A stretch of 64,000 nucleotides of DNA. Origin: Epiperipatus broadwayi (lineage: Eukaryota > Onychophora > Udeonychophora > Euonychophora > Peripatidae). The stretch spans positions 186,001-250,000 of the forward strand of contig JAQFVV010006628.1 in assembly GCA_028023455.1 (NCBI GenBank), in the 5' to 3' direction. Below, piece by piece: positions 23,651 to 38,100 of the stretch; position 1 is the first letter of the stretch, and each line of letters opens with the position of its first letter. The notes below the pieces were generated by a model. The model ran no database searches. It was not told the origin of the DNA and saw nothing but the letters and a program-made list of their open reading frames with translations. The position numbers were made by a program, and so were the translations under genes.

Positions 23651-25980
23651 AATGAATGGTGTGCATGAGACGATATAAAATTGTTTATGAAAATGGATTT
23701 AAAATTGTGTGCATCAGAAAAATATAAAATTGTTTGTGAAAATGGATTCAAATTATTTGAACTTAAATTACATAATAAATTTGAGAAGAAAATGGATTTT
23801 TTAGTTACTAAGCGGTATCCACAAATTTATAATGATGTGAATTTTGTTTATTTGTCAAATAAAAAGATACATTTGTTTCAGAAATACGTTTTAAGTTACA
23901 GAGCTAAATATGTTGGCAATCCTTGGGATGATTATAATTTGGAGTTAACTGCAGCTGTTCAAAATTCATTTGAAATGATTTCGGGTAATAGTCATATCAC
24001 TGATGAAATTATTAAGAAAATTGTAAATTAATACACTATACATGTAGGCTTAAACCTGCATATATATATAGATAATGTAGTGGAATTCGAAGTCAGACTT
24101 TCACACGACTCTCAACTGACCATGACATCTCATATTGCTGACCCGCGTGATCACACACATGTTGAAAAGATAAATAATCACCATTATTCGTATTTTGTGA
24201 TAAACCAGCACCCATCAATTGGTCCAGGTACCATCTCCACACATATATACAATCAATGCTCAACTTTATATAAAGATAGCCAATTTTCATGCTTTAATAG
24301 ATGGTCTTCAAACTACTCCAACCCACAACTCTTCAGTCTTTCATTTCATTGAAAATCTGATGGAATGTTCAAAGCCCATATTAATACCAAGGTTATCATG
24401 GCACTAACGTGGGCTTTGAATGTTCCATCATCAGATTTCCAATGAAATGGAAGGCTGAAAAGTTGTGGGATGGAGTAGTTTGAAGCCTGTCCATTAAAGT
24501 ATGAAGATTGGCTACCTTAATATAAAGCTGAGCCCTGATTGTATATATGAGTGGAGATGGTAATCTGGACCAATTGATGAGTGCTGGTTTAGCACAAAAT
24601 ATGTAGGTGATTATTTATCTTTTCAACATGTGTGGAATCAGGTGGGTCAGCAATATGAGATGGCATGGAGAGTTGAGGGTCATGTTAAAAGTCTGAGATC
24701 GAATAAGAAAATTGTTGTAAAATTTAATGTAATTCCATATGAAAATTCAGAGGAACTGGCCATTTTGGAATTTAAACAGAAGCTGAAAATGATAATATAA
24801 TTTGTTTGAAAGAATATAAAGAGTTGCAGATGTGTTTAATGATGAAATGTCAGTACAAATTTAAAGTGCAAATGGATAAACTTGGTTTCTTTTTGATTGA
24901 AAAATATAACATGGTAGTCAGAGAATAAAATTTACTAACAATATTTTTTTTAAAAAGCTAAGAATAAAGCCTTAAGTAATAATATGTACTATAAGATATA
25001 TCCTTCCTGTGCTATATGACCTCATATTTTTGCAAATCTAAAGTTCCAAAAAGAAAGTAATTCTTTATGAACTATGTTTGAATTTGATGATTCATTTACA
25101 TATCAAACTTTTAAATATATTAGTACACTGTTACAAGAGGTTTTAGGAGCTGGGAAGAATACTATAGCTTCATCTTTAATTTTATAGAAAAATAAAAATA
25201 TATAGATTAATGAGAATAATGTTATTGCTTCATTAGATGTGACAGAAATGTATGGTTCTATTGATAGAGTGGATTCCAAAAAAATAATTGAACATGGATT
25301 AAAAAATAAAGTTATTTGTAAATATGTGATAAAATTTGTTACTGATTCTTTAAAAAATTTTAATGATAACATTTTTTCATCTTTTGAAGGTGGATATTAT
25401 AAAATGTCTAAAGGTTGGCCTATGGGTCTGCCTGTTAATATACAAGTTTGCAATAATGTTTTGTTTACATATGAAAATAGTATTTTACATATGTATGCTT
25501 TTAGAGATATTAAAATTTACAAAAGATATGCAGATGTTTTTATTTGTAAAAATATCAATACTATAAATTTACCTGTAGAAGAGTGGAATTATAGGAATGG
25601 CTTAAAATGGACTATTAAAAAGGAACAGGACAAAAATATTAAGTATTTGGATTTAATTATTACAGGAAATAATAGTATGTTAAGTTATAAATTAATAATC
25701 AAACCATTGCAGAAAAGGAAATATATAAATTGTGAATCAAAAGTATTGCATAAGATGGCAAGTTTTAGATCTTTTTTGTTTTGTAATGAAAAATTATGTC
25801 ATTACCAGTGTGATAAATTAAAAAAATATTGAGATAGTCACCAAGAAATTGTTTGAAGTTGATTATAAGATTGAACAAATTAACAATACTTTATGTCGAT
25901 TTAAAAAGAGTTATAATGAATGGATAACTATTCCATAAACTTTAAATGCACAAGTTGAAAGGAAAAGTAGCAATGAACAC
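23651..25980 (+). pseudogene. Penelope-like element P3, degraded, split by Y3
   Basis: An N-terminal region (23681-24031) continues after the Y3 insertion as VKFNVIPYENSEELAIL near 24716. The reverse transcriptase lies at 25239-25832 (extended upstream from about 25212): motif A ASLDVTEMYGSID, motif B GWPMGLPVNIQVCNN, motif C YKRYADVFI, then LKWTIKKEQDKNIKYLDLII and a block like YKLIIKPLQKRKYINCESK. These correspond in order to the P1 PLE (SFDVESLFTNVP, GMAMGSPLSPL, HYVDDTFVVW, FLDVLVT). Motif C has valine where the second catalytic aspartate is expected. No GIY-YIG domain was seen downstream. Confidence 0.8.
24025..24704. mobile_element. Fold-back ribozyme repeat Y3, 680 bp, with 11-bp target duplication
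   Basis: Flanked by perfect AAGAAAATTGT duplications at 24014-24024 and 24705-24715. The P3 reading frame resumes across the duplication (…IIKKIV then VKFNVIP). The palindrome arms begin ATTCGAAGTCAGACTTTCAC and its complement, with the centre near 24390. The right arm on the plus strand (24569-24608) has a hammerhead-like core with a perfect GTGCT/AGCAC stem II, but TTGATGA and AAAAT in place of CTGATGA and GAAAC, and a small deletion. It is therefore probably dead. Confidence 0.85.
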
Positions 25981-27287
25981 AAACAAAATTTTTTATCAAT
26001 ATAATTCAGATTTAAATAATAATTTTGACACTTAAAATTAATATACATTATTTTAAATCAAACATATTTAAAAAGTTCTATTAATGTTTTATTCTGATTT
26101 TGATAATTAAAACAAGCAAGTTTTTATGTTACAATGGATATACTGGTAATTATAAAATTCCATTATCTATTTAATTAAATTAACATTTTTTTTTAAAAAA
26201 TTAAACCTTATATAACATACCTTGATAAAATCCTACAAAGATGTTCTTGAAAAGAAAAAAATTCTACAAAGATGTTGTTGAAAGGATTAAAAAAACTTTG
26301 AGATAAAAATTTGGTTTTAATTAAGGTGAAATGAAAAGAGTCATTAACTTTTTAATCCATATAAAGAAAGAATTTACTTAATTGTTGTTTTTAAATTCTG
26401 TAATACTATATAAAAAAGTGGATTTAAAAAATATGGATTACAACACTATTATTATGAAGTTATAACTGAACACAAGTCAACTTCTGTTAATATCATAATG
26501 GTAAAGTTTGAATTCACATGGAAGTAATGTCCCAGCTTTTTGTGGTTTATAGCCCATATATATGTGAATTAGATGGCATATCTGAAGTCTATAAAATTCT
26601 AAAAACTGAATGGAGCTGCCTGAATGCTAAGTTACCTAATTAATACCTCTCCTGAAAATATCAATATGCCAGTCTAGTATTTTAAAATAAGCTAGCTTAG
26701 TGAGAGATTCCAGTACTAACTGGTTTATTAAAAGAGTAAATGCAGTTTTATCAATATGCAAACACAAATGCATAACTACTGTCATTCATATAAAGATTGT
26801 CAATGCTGATATCTATTATCCATGCTGATATTAATTTCATGAAGAATAATATCAAGCACTGATGGAAAAAGTTACCTCAGTTTAGGTAAATAATTTTTAA
26901 TTACATTATTCAGCTAAAAAAAAAAAGTAAATACATTTCCAGTTTTATTTATTAAAAAAGTAGATCAGAAATCTTAATGTAAATGAAAAAATAAAAAGTC
27001 AAAAAAATTTTTTTTGGAAAAACTTTCCAAACTGAATCTAATGATGTTTGTTTTTTAAAAAAAAAACTTTTACTTACCATTAAAAATAACAGATTAATTA
27101 GTAAATTTGATTTGTAAGAAGATACTAATAATATGCAAGTATGTATGCATTCATTTTTGTATAAATTTTCTTTAACACTGAATTAATTGTCTTGTGAAAA
27201 TATAATATGGGTTAATAAGTATATTTATTAACTAATGAAATATCATTGAGATATGAATGCCAGTGTGTGCACACAAATTTGAATGGG
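25981..27287. other. AT-rich sequence, no gene seen
   Basis: CTACAAAGATGTT is duplicated about 40 bp apart near 26235 and 26274. Nothing else stands out. Confidence 0.45.
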
Positions 27288-27662
27288 ACCCATATATATG
27301 TGAAATCATTTGTTATTAATATAACATTAAAATATTTTTTTATTACTCTATGACAATTCAAGTATGTTACAGCATATCTGCATGCTTATATAGATGTGTA
27401 TCATGTAGACACATATATATGTAAAATCAATCGTTATTTCTGTATCACTAAAATGATTTTTTTATTAGTCTATGACAATTCAAATATGTTACAGCACACC
27501 ATGTACTTATATAGATGTGTGACACACATATATGTTAAAATAAGCCATAATTTATGAATTATTAAAATGAATTATTTTTTTATTATTAGTTTATGACAAC
27601 TCAATATGTTAATTTTAAATTATATTGCAGCATGTCTGTGTGCTTTTATACAGATATATAAT
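27288..27662. repeat. Three diverged tandem units of about 120 bp
   Basis: Each unit has CATATATATGT, then a block like TTTTTTATTAGTCTATGACA, then TATGTTACAGCA and CTTATATAGATGTGT. Copies start near 27288, 27410 and 27530. Confidence 0.75.
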
Positions 27663-28639
27663 GTTAAACATCGTGTGCTTAGTAAATTACAATGTGATAG
27701 CATATATTTTTTGTAACAATGCGATAACATATACTTTGAATTATTTTTGTATTCTAATTAAAATCAGAATGCTGAATTTATGTTTATAGCATACTTAGCA
27801 GACCATTTCATTTATTGTTTCTAATTAATAAATTTGTATTTCATTAAGTTATTCCGGTGACTTTATTTAATCCTAAAATGGCTTTAAAATATTATATGTT
27901 AGTATTATCTTTTGCTCACAGTAACAGTTACAAAGCTATTGCTCCCTAAGCTGGATATGTGCAGAATGGCTAGTTATATGGATTGGGGTTTAGGTTTAGT
28001 GTTGTGGATATCCAGATGATCCAGGTTTGCACAAAGAGATACCCTTTAAAGTTCATGCACTATATTTTCTTTAGCTTTTATTACTAGAAATTAAGTTTAT
28101 AGTTGACCAGTACATTACTAGTACTGTAGCCAGAGCAGTGATGATGATGATCAGTTCATTTTAGTATCTCAGCGTTATTTGATTTTTTTAGATTCTGTTA
28201 TTAGCACCTGAGTCTGTGCACCCAAATTATTGTGTTGTATTGCTGTCCTAAGTTTGGCAGTGACTAAATAACTAGCCTGATCTAGATCCATTTCAAATCC
28301 AGTGATAAGATTGACTGTTGATTTTATATTTTGATTGTTCATGATGATAATATTCTTCTCTGTAATGCTAGTGAATTCATAGTGTTCTTTTTTGCTGATC
28401 TCTCATGCTCATTCCTTTCATTATATTCATTGTATATTTAAATTTGATTATCAAATGTGGGGATGATACTGGTTTTCCATCTCATAATTCAGCTTTAATA
28501 TGTTATATACTGTTACAAATAGCTATACAGTTGTGGGACCATGTAATGCCATATTCTCCTCGTACCACCCCAATTCCTTACCATTACAATATATAAGTAA
28601 TGATAAATAATTTTATATTAAATAAATGTAAAATCAGTT
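27663..28639. other. No feature seen
   Basis: Slightly less AT-rich around 27950-28600, but no convincing open frame or splice signal. The 63-codon frame at 28405 is weak. Confidence 0.4.
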
Positions 28640-29130
28640 TATAATTATGGCGTATATTTAATTAATAATTGAACTGCTCTTTATCTACCATGTTGAATAA
28701 CTTTATACAATAAAACAATTACTACCTCCTACCGCAATTTAGATCATTTTATATAGAGTTATTCAAAATATAGCAGCTAAAGGATAGTTCAATTATTAAT
28801 TTAATATATTTGATGATTTTCACAAGACTTCATCTTTATCCAATATAATAATCATAAATATATTATTTGACTTGTTTTGAATGAAAAATCTCTACACTAT
28901 AAAACTAATATCAGTTATTTCAAAATCACTTTACGTTAAAATATGTAGACTGAATTAAGATTGTTCTCTGGCTGTTGTTTTGATTGACTGTGTATAAAAA
29001 GATTTAAAACATAATGAAAAATAGTCATTCTTTTACTATATGAAAAATAATCGAGCATGTTTCAGTTTGTGAATAGTTCAATTATTAATTAAATATATTT
29101 GGTGATTATCATCTTGCTTCAGTATATATA
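28640..29130. repeat. Repeat family Z, second copy, inverted plus direct units
   Basis: AATTAATAATTGAACTGCTCT (28658) is mirrored by GGATAGTTCAATTATTAATT (28784), forming a hairpin with its centre near 28735. From about 28885 the unit matches 12100-12340 (ACTAATATCAGTTATTTC..., GGCTGTTGTTTTGATTGACT). Confidence 0.6.
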
Positions 29131-31840
29131 TACAGACTTTCTCCATGGTTAATATGTTGTAATCAAAATTAATAATCGAACACTGATTTATTAAGTAAAT
29201 TAAATACTTTCAATCCAAATCACAAGATCACACACAGTTGTCTACACATACAAATTAAAAGTATTGCATCCTCAGTTATTAGTTCAGGCATTCAAGTTTG
29301 TGAATTTAAGATTTGGAAATGACAAAAATTAAATCTCATGGCAAATTTAGCCATTTGGGAAACTAAATGAATGATGCACTCAGTGTGTTATCATCTGTAT
29401 TTATTGGTCCCAACTAAATATATAAATAACCTTCGACCCACCCTCTAACAATATAGAAGCAGAAATTGTTATGAAGAATAAAAAGGTGGCTAAATTAAAT
29501 AATTCTATCACTATCAAGCTTCTTTATCTTAGCTGCCAAATTTATGTAATAAAAAATACATAGAAACATAGTAGCAGGTTTGATTAATTATTACAAGATT
29601 TATTATTTTTATTTTATAAAAACAATATTTGTTTTATTGGAGATGTCACAATTTCATAAAATTGACTGGTGAATAGAGTAAATAAATGACAAGGATGCAT
29701 ACAAATACTTACAATTCAATTGCTAAATTTAGTGTAGAAATATGGAATTACAATAAACAAATATATATTGAAATTTTAGAGAACAATATAATAAAGAACG
29801 ACTACAAAATTAACAAAATACTAATATTAAATTAATTAATTAATAAAATAACAAGAGTGAATACAAAGATTGGCTGTTTACAATTTGGTCTATAAATACA
29901 AGTAGAGAAATTTATAAATAAATTTTAATTAATAATAAGAATTCTTATTAAAAAAATAATAACATTATATTCATTTTATTATCAGAACATTATTACAAAA
30001 TAGTAACATGATTAAATATTAATATTAAAACAACTAGTTCAATATTGGATTATTATTCTAGACTTTAATAATGGCAGAGTTAAATGGATTTATATCTGTA
30101 AAGATATTATATAATATTTGTCATCATCATTAAAAACATTTGCATGGAAAATATTTAAGATAATTATATTTAAACTGTATAAAATAAAAAAATTATATCT
30201 TACCTAGGGTTTAATAAATCTTGATTCTTACATGTTTACCTAAATTATTAAACTTGAATCCTAGAATACATTAGAATATATTATTGCTTTCTTGTTTTAA
30301 CTTTCTGTTAATGGATTTTTATTCACAGTATTTCAGAATCCAAAATAAATGCTGCCAAAATGTTTTCTTATCAATTAATTTTTAAGTACAAAATCAAAAA
30401 ATAATGGTGGACTTTAGACAATACACAACAAAAAATATAGTAATACGGGGGTATGTAGAAAATAAAAGTTCTACTCAAGTGTTATTTCAATATGATGATT
30501 TACAACAAGTTTATGGCTCAATAATAAATCTTTTTAACAAAATCATCCACAATTCTTATTTCTAATTCTCAGCTGATTTAAAATTATCTTAAATTTTTAT
30601 AGAGTTTTTATGAAAAAGCAACGCTCATAATAAATCAATCAAAAAATACATGTGAATATTTATATTTATTGCTATTAATATTTATCACTAATACTTTTAA
30701 TAGTTTTATTTACCATTATTATAATTATTAATCTGTACTGTTGCAATATTTGCTTTATACACACATGCATATAAATACACTCTTATAATAAAAAATAGAA
30801 ATGAGGAGATAATATCCATCAAAATAGAAATATCCTTTAATCCATGGAAATATTCAATTCAAAATATGCTCTTAGTATATATAGAACAACAGAATGTGTA
30901 TAAGATTCATCCATCTCAAATAATAGAAGTTATGAATTATACATAAGATAATGAATTTATTTGTTCATACATTTATAAATAGTTGAATTGAGTAAAGTTG
31001 AGATCGCATGTTTTCCCACTAAAATCTAATTTACGTAATTGATTTATTTGGTCAATGACTTTATTATTATATTACAATATATTTAAATTGGATAAATAAT
31101 TTAAAAATACTTTTAGATTGCTGTCTTGATTTGTTATATAGTATGCACCTTCAGTATATAAAACAATGTCAGATGTGAATGATTAATTCTCTTTCATGAT
31201 CTCATACAAGTAATAAAATTATAAAATATGTGTAAGCTGCCACATTTGTTATTTATTCATGCATGAAGTTGTTTATGACCAGATGACTGAAATGCAGTTG
31301 AGAAACAGGATTTTTTTTCTTGAATTATAAATCCTGCATAAATTTGCTGATAATTTTATAAAATTTATTTAGGAGTGTTTGTAGTTACTTAACTACATCC
31401 TATTCTGCTGCTTCAGACAGAATAATTTAAAGTTACTTACATTTCACTTTACTACAAATTAAAAAAGGGTTTTGATTTTGTTTTGTCAATAAATATGTTA
31501 ATATTACATATTTATTCTTACTTCAAGTCTATTATGCTGACAGATTTTAAAATGTGAAAGCATGTAAAAAATTGGATAGATAGAAGCTCCAATTGTAGTT
31601 CTCGAAACATTTGCTATTCAGTCACCATACTACATCAAAAACTATCCAACAGCTTGGAGCAATCATACATTTAGAAAAAACCCTCTCTCCTCATTCATCT
31701 TAAGTGCCACTAATCATCATTCACATAAATTATGCAATTGTTCTTCTTATATGAATAACAATAAATCAACTAACTTGACATTCAAGTATCAATAATCAAC
31801 ACAGCAATCTTTCTATAAATATATAAGGCTAAACATTAAA
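29131..31840. other. AT-rich sequence, no feature supported
   Basis: No protein-like frame or repeat could be recognised. Confidence 0.45.
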
Positions 31841-31849
31841 TGAAGCAAT

Positions 31850-32170
31850 CTGTATGTGACGCCAACAATGTATATTACAATAGACCCATTTTGCAGGCTC
31901 TGCCACCATGCAAAAGAAACACTATAACATTTGATATATCAATACACAGCAACAGATGAAGTAAAAAAAATAATGAGCAATACATACCGGCAACCAAGTA
32001 TCACAATTAAAGAAATCATTAGCACATACTAAGGGAAATCAACACAAAAGATAAGAGCAGCAACCTTTGTGCTATACGCCTTTTGGTGCACAAGATATAC
32101 ATTTCTCATATGTAACAACACCAGAAGGTATCCATCCAAAGGTATCCATCCACCTTCCAAAACAAATTAA
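31850..32170 (+). pseudogene. C-terminal remnant of a LINE-A-like retrotransposon
   Basis: The plus-strand frame reads CRLCHHAKETL then a block like TATDEVKKIMSNTYRQP and IRAATFVLYAFWCTRYTFLI. This matches the order seen at the end of LINE-A copy 2 (CQLCLNANETVNHLF, then IRMATFLLFTICSIRCKIIF). The upstream reverse transcriptase is not visible. Stops are present. Confidence 0.6.
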
Positions 32171-35100
32171 CCATAATAAGAAATAGCAAATCCACATATA
32201 TACCAGTCATGTGATCATTGTTAAAGCAACAATCAATGCTATAGCTAAACAAATGAACATTCATCTTAATTACCAAGCACAGAACTATACTTTAAACAAG
32301 GGAAAACAAAAATTGATACAATCCAGCAATTCTAGCTTATATTTCTTAGATGTATTCATTTAAACTAATATTAAGACTCTTTTAAATATATGCAACTCAT
32401 AAAAATCGATGTAATCTAAAAATTGTTTAACACCAAGATTGAAATATGTAATTATATGCCCCTAATCAAAATTGCAATCTGCCTTGATCTATGTAATCTT
32501 ACACATCGACTCATTTAGTCAAATTAAATGACTGCAATGTAAGCAAGGATGTGTATGCAAATGTAATCATGTAAAATTATTTGGATCAATAAAGTTCCTT
32601 TTTTAAAACATAAACATTAAACGAGACAGCCATATTAAACTCATTTTATTAATTAAATCTTGAATAATAAGATAAATTAATAACTAAACATATAATTAAT
32701 AAAACATTGGATTAAAATATATATATATAACTTGGATAAATGCAAATTCAATCACAATGCTTTAAATATTAATTATTCAATCAGCATACAACAAACCCAG
32801 CAATTGCTCTGAAATATGTGTATATTTCAGAAAACTTTTTCATCAGCTGCCTTGAATGCCAGCAATCTTCCAGGTAAATACATAAATCATTTTTCTTATA
32901 TAAATAATGTTAAATCAACTGACAATATTAAAATGGAAATAATAAATGCTGCTTCTTTCAATCTATCAAAATATTAATATGACTCTGTCTTCTTTTATGT
33001 TTAACCATCCTGATTACTGATACCTTAATATCTAGTTGGTCATAGATGATTGGTGGTACACAAGATAGTTGAAGAGAAAGATCCTCTTAAAATGCCTACA
33101 TACTGCAGAATAGCTGATTAACTTTTTACATATGGGTGATTAAATAATGAATGTTTCCAAGCACTGTGATTAATGATTATATCTATCCAAGTTTATTTAT
33201 ATATAGCTCATAGCACAATTATTTATTTAATTATACATATATATTTATTTTATTTAATTATAGAAATATTTATTAATTAAAATTAAATAAAATGTTATTG
33301 CTTTCCCTGATATTAAGAATTGTATGCAGAAAGCAATAAACTTCATAGTTTGATAAGCCTGATGAGTATTCTTTCTTGTACGTTGTGTTTTTAGAAGGCT
33401 ATTTGAGAAACTTTTGTTTTGCAGTGGAATATTTAATGACAGTTTAATCTTTTTAAAATTATTTTTGTAGAAGTTTACTTGTTTGTTTTCTCAAAAAATG
33501 TAATAAAATTTACTGGGTGACTTAGAATGTCTATGTCATATTATATAGAACTGAATGATTTACTAATATAATTTTATTTCTAAAATTGCTATTAATATAT
33601 CACTTGATTTTTTTATAGTTAAATATATCAGCATATGTTAAAGAACAGACTCAAATATATATAGAGATAAGGTATAATATATATGTTTAAAACCAGTAGA
33701 TTGAATGTAAAAAATAAATAGAATTATCAGAGAGTGACTCTATAATTATTAGCCAAAAACAATGGAAATGTTATTTTATCTAAAGAAGCAATTCAACATC
33801 ACAAATGTTATGCACTTAAAGTTACCAGACTTAATAATCATCACTAAAATAATTTAATTAAAATGTTGGTTTTACAGATATGACAGAGAAATTAGTAGAT
33901 TTATTGCTAGAGATGATAAAGAGATTAAATAGTGTAGAACTCTTTCAGACTAAATATAAAAAAATGAAACAGGAATGAAGAGTGTATCAGAATTTGTTAT
34001 TATGAAGATAATAGTAGTCATAATAGATTAGCTACTGTTTTGAATCTAATAATAAGAGAGTCTATAAGAGTTAGATAATAGGTTGAAAACAGTACTAAAA
34101 GTGGGAGGTCATTCGTGGGCATACTAATCTCAATAATAATGAAATAAAGAATTTTGTTTTAAATCATTAAAAAATTGAATGTAAAATAATTACATTTTGG
34201 CAATAAAATAATACAGAAAAGATTATTATAACAGTACAATAAAATAAATAATCATTATGCTTTTTAAAGCCAAGAACATATAATGATTTAAACATCACGA
34301 GAAGAATATTTACAGAGAGAAAAAATCCAGGTAAAAGGAATAGATTTCAGATGAATTATACACTACCACAAAACAAATTTATGAATAGTATTAAGAGTTT
34401 GTGTTACATTTTCACAACTTAGTAATGGTAAAATGAATTTTGTCAAGCATTGATGGCTGAGTGTTAGCACAGCTGCCTTACAAGCAGTTGTCCCGCTTCT
34501 CGGCTGATGCTTTGACACATAAAAAAAAAAATGTTATTTAAAAAAGGTAAAAAAAAGATAATTGAACCAATGGGCTAAAAATGAAAGAGAATAAAATGGA
34601 ATATTATAAATGCTGAGATATATGTAAATAAAAATCAGCACTGAATTAAGAGATAAATTTTAAAAAAGAACAAAGGTATATAGACAAATTCCAAAAAAAA
34701 AAACTAAGCACAACTTCAGAATAAAAGACAAAAAATATCTAAGTTTCTACTTTCACTTGGATAATATAACTGAGAATAAAATTTAATGAAAAGCAATAAT
34801 TAGGCAAGGTATCAAAACTTTCAGTAAACAAAAAAATGTCACAGAAAAATGAAAAATGCCAGTACAAGATGGCAAACAAACTGACAAAAAAAGAGAATAT
34901 TTGTGGTTCATAAATTAATCTGTAAAGGCATTGCAAGAATTTATTTTATGTTTTGTTTTTTATCTTTATATCTTTTTTTTTTTATTTGTTAATGAAAAGT
35001 ATTTCAGGATTTCCACCAATTTTATTTTTTTAATTAAAATATTTTTTCTCATTACTTGTTACGTACTAATAAGTCTTATTTCCTTTCCCCAATAACTAAT

Positions 35101-38100
35101 TCACTAATTAGTCATTTTGAAATTATCCACATTATATACAAAACAAACTAGTTTTAAAATAAAGTAAATATTCATTTTTGTGTTCATAATATTGATGCCC
35201 TCTCTCAAATAAAGAAGTTTAAATGTTCTTTTATTAAGAGTTTTCTAAGCTATCAATATCAGTTCTGATAAGAACTTATATTTTGATTTTTTACCTCATT
35301 ATAAAGTTATTTAAAATGAGACTTTTTTTAGAAGTACAGTAATAAAACAATATAAAATAAAGTCTATCACAACAAAATATAATAATCATTAGTGCAATTT
35401 AACTGAGCAAAATTAATCTGATGTATTAAACAATTGAATATATAAATTAAAATTTTATAACTATTTAAAATATTAAAATTTCTACCAACATTATAAATTT
35501 GTTGTTGTTTTTTTTTTTTAAAAAAAAATAAGATTCCTACTTAAATTGTTTGAACACATTTAAATTTCACCTTATGTAAACATTAATCCATGTTCAAATG
35601 AAATAAGTACCAGCAAATAATTAAATCGATAAATTGGCCACTTTCTTGGAAAATAAGTGACCAATCTTCTTTAGCATTTATAAAATTTAATTGATTGATA
35701 TATAAATAATACTCTTTAGTATCGCATTCTATATTTTAAATATTTCACTAGTATTATATCAAATTTAACAGTAAAGATTATTCACAAAACAACCGAGATA
35801 CAAATTTACATAATAAAAAATTTCAATATATGATTTGCACTAAAATGATAAGAATAATATTTAGACATGAGATTTGGGCAGGAAAAAATGGATGAACCCA
35901 ACATTTAGAAAATATTACTAAATTATTACTTATGTAAATAAAAAATGAATAGCTAAGAACATTTTGAAAATAAATTATAGCAATAATAAGCCATCACATA
36001 AAAAAAAATCTTTAATTTCTATAGCTATATACTAAAAAAAAAAAATTGGGCTTAAATGGCTTTGGATAAGTGAACAGTTAATATATATTGATAATAATTT
36101 ATAATACTATATCCAACAAGTAAAAAAAAATCGAATTATTCATAAATAGAAATTAATACAGCAATAAAACATTTTTGATTAATTGATAAGTAGTTTCACT
36201 TTTGCAAACAACCAGTAAATTTAAAATTTAAAGAAAGAAAAATGACAAGTCATGTAAAAAATAAATGATCTCTAGTTAGTTAGCCCTGTAATTACATTGA
36301 AGTTAAAAAATAGATTTATTAACAACAAAGTTAGGATAAAGTAAAAAATATGATTAAAAGAAAGTAAGTAACCAAACAAATAAATTATTCTATCACATTA
36401 ATGTTTTGGATTGAAAAGCTATTGTGTTAATTGCAACTGAATATTGTAGAAGGCCTTAAGTTTAACTGTTTAATGGTTATTGATAATATTTTATTTTTAA
36501 CTTATCTTTCATTTAATAAGTTCGGGTATGAATTTGCAAATGGACAGATTATTGTAATAATATTTTGGTTTACATCTTTAATATGTGTGGTCCATTGTAG
36601 GTTTGCATGTTTAATTTTTTTTTTTTTGTAAATAATCATTTGAAAAAACTATAATAGACCTTTATCAATGATAAGTTTTAGAAATATTATGACAGGTGCA
36701 GAACTAATAATATATCATATGACCCTACAGCCTGAGGCTTCAGATCACTAATAATCTATTCTGATATATATATATGCGTTATATATGTTCGAGTACGTGT
36801 TAATATGTACATACGAGTACTGTGTTTTCTTTTTTTTTTTTTTTAATAAAATGCTTAAATGATTAACTGTTCTTCAGAAAGCAATATAATAAATTAACAT
36901 CAAAACCTTACTGTAGTTGGCAAAGAATTCTTCTCTTTATATGAGATAATTTATTTCACGGATAGTGCACTAATCTAAATATATATATCTAGTTGAGCAT
37001 ATATCATACAACTTAAACTTTTAAAGTTCAATTAACATAAATTTCAATAACCAAATGTATTTTACAAGCCCTACATCTATTTTTATTTTAAATTTAAATA
37101 ATGATAGAAATATTATTTATTCAATTTTTAATTAAAAAAAATTAAACGAGTAAAACATAATTTCCATTTTTCTTTCTTTGTAGATTGTGTTACTATCTAA
37201 TACCTTCATTCAACCACTGCTTTTGAATAGTGAGAATTTATTGTACTTAAAGCCTAGCCTCTAGCAATATTAAATAATAAATGAAGAAAGCTCCCTGATT
37301 TATCAGAGCTTCAGCAACCAGCCTTATCTCCTAATAAATCCTAGAAGTTGAACAAAAAAGATGAAACCTAGTCAAAGATGAGAAGGAAAAAAAGAGACGG
37401 GTGCGCTGTCTTTTCAGATCCAAAAAATAAAAAATAAAGTTTCTTAAGACATTCACTTTAATCTTAAAAATTTTAAGATAATTTTGTGCTACAATTTTAA
37501 ATAATAAAAATATATTTTTTTAAATATATTTGCTTAAATCTTCGCCTACAATATTATTTGCCAGATCGTCTTACATATAAACAGCTTTTTCTTATTCTGT
37601 GACTGCAATAAGCAGATCAGGATAGTTTGACAAACAATGATAGAGATTCAGGCAAAATGTCCACCCGAGGCAGTCCCCTATTCTAGCTGGGTTTTCAAAT
37701 CAAACTACTTTGCTTATATAATCTCACGCAAGTATTAAATTGTATGCTTAATCCTATACAACAGAGGAAAACGCTTTACATGAACGCTCAACAAATCACT
37801 AATTTGTTATACAATTAAAAGATACACACACTTACATTTATTGTTTAAAATATATGTATGTTTAATAAATTTTTATTATATGCTTTTGACTATTTTAAAA
37901 TGCTTCTATTTTTATCAATAGTTATTAATAGTAAAAATTTTATACTTCTTTACAAAATATAGTTGTAATAATATAATTTATTCAATTTGGAATATGACAA
38001 GCATTGTTTTGATATCTCAAAAACAAAAATTCAAATTAAAAAAATATATATTTCATTTTAAAAAAAAAAATGTTTAGTTCTCATATGTTTAACTTTTTCA

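Noticed and set aside
34444-34510. tRNA-like start (TGGCTGAGTGTTAGCACAGC) suggesting a SINE
   Set aside because: No B box, tail repeat or target duplication could be found. Too little to call.
37180-37420. Possible host exon after TTTCTTTCTTTGTAG
   Set aside because: No frame stays open long enough and no donor fits.
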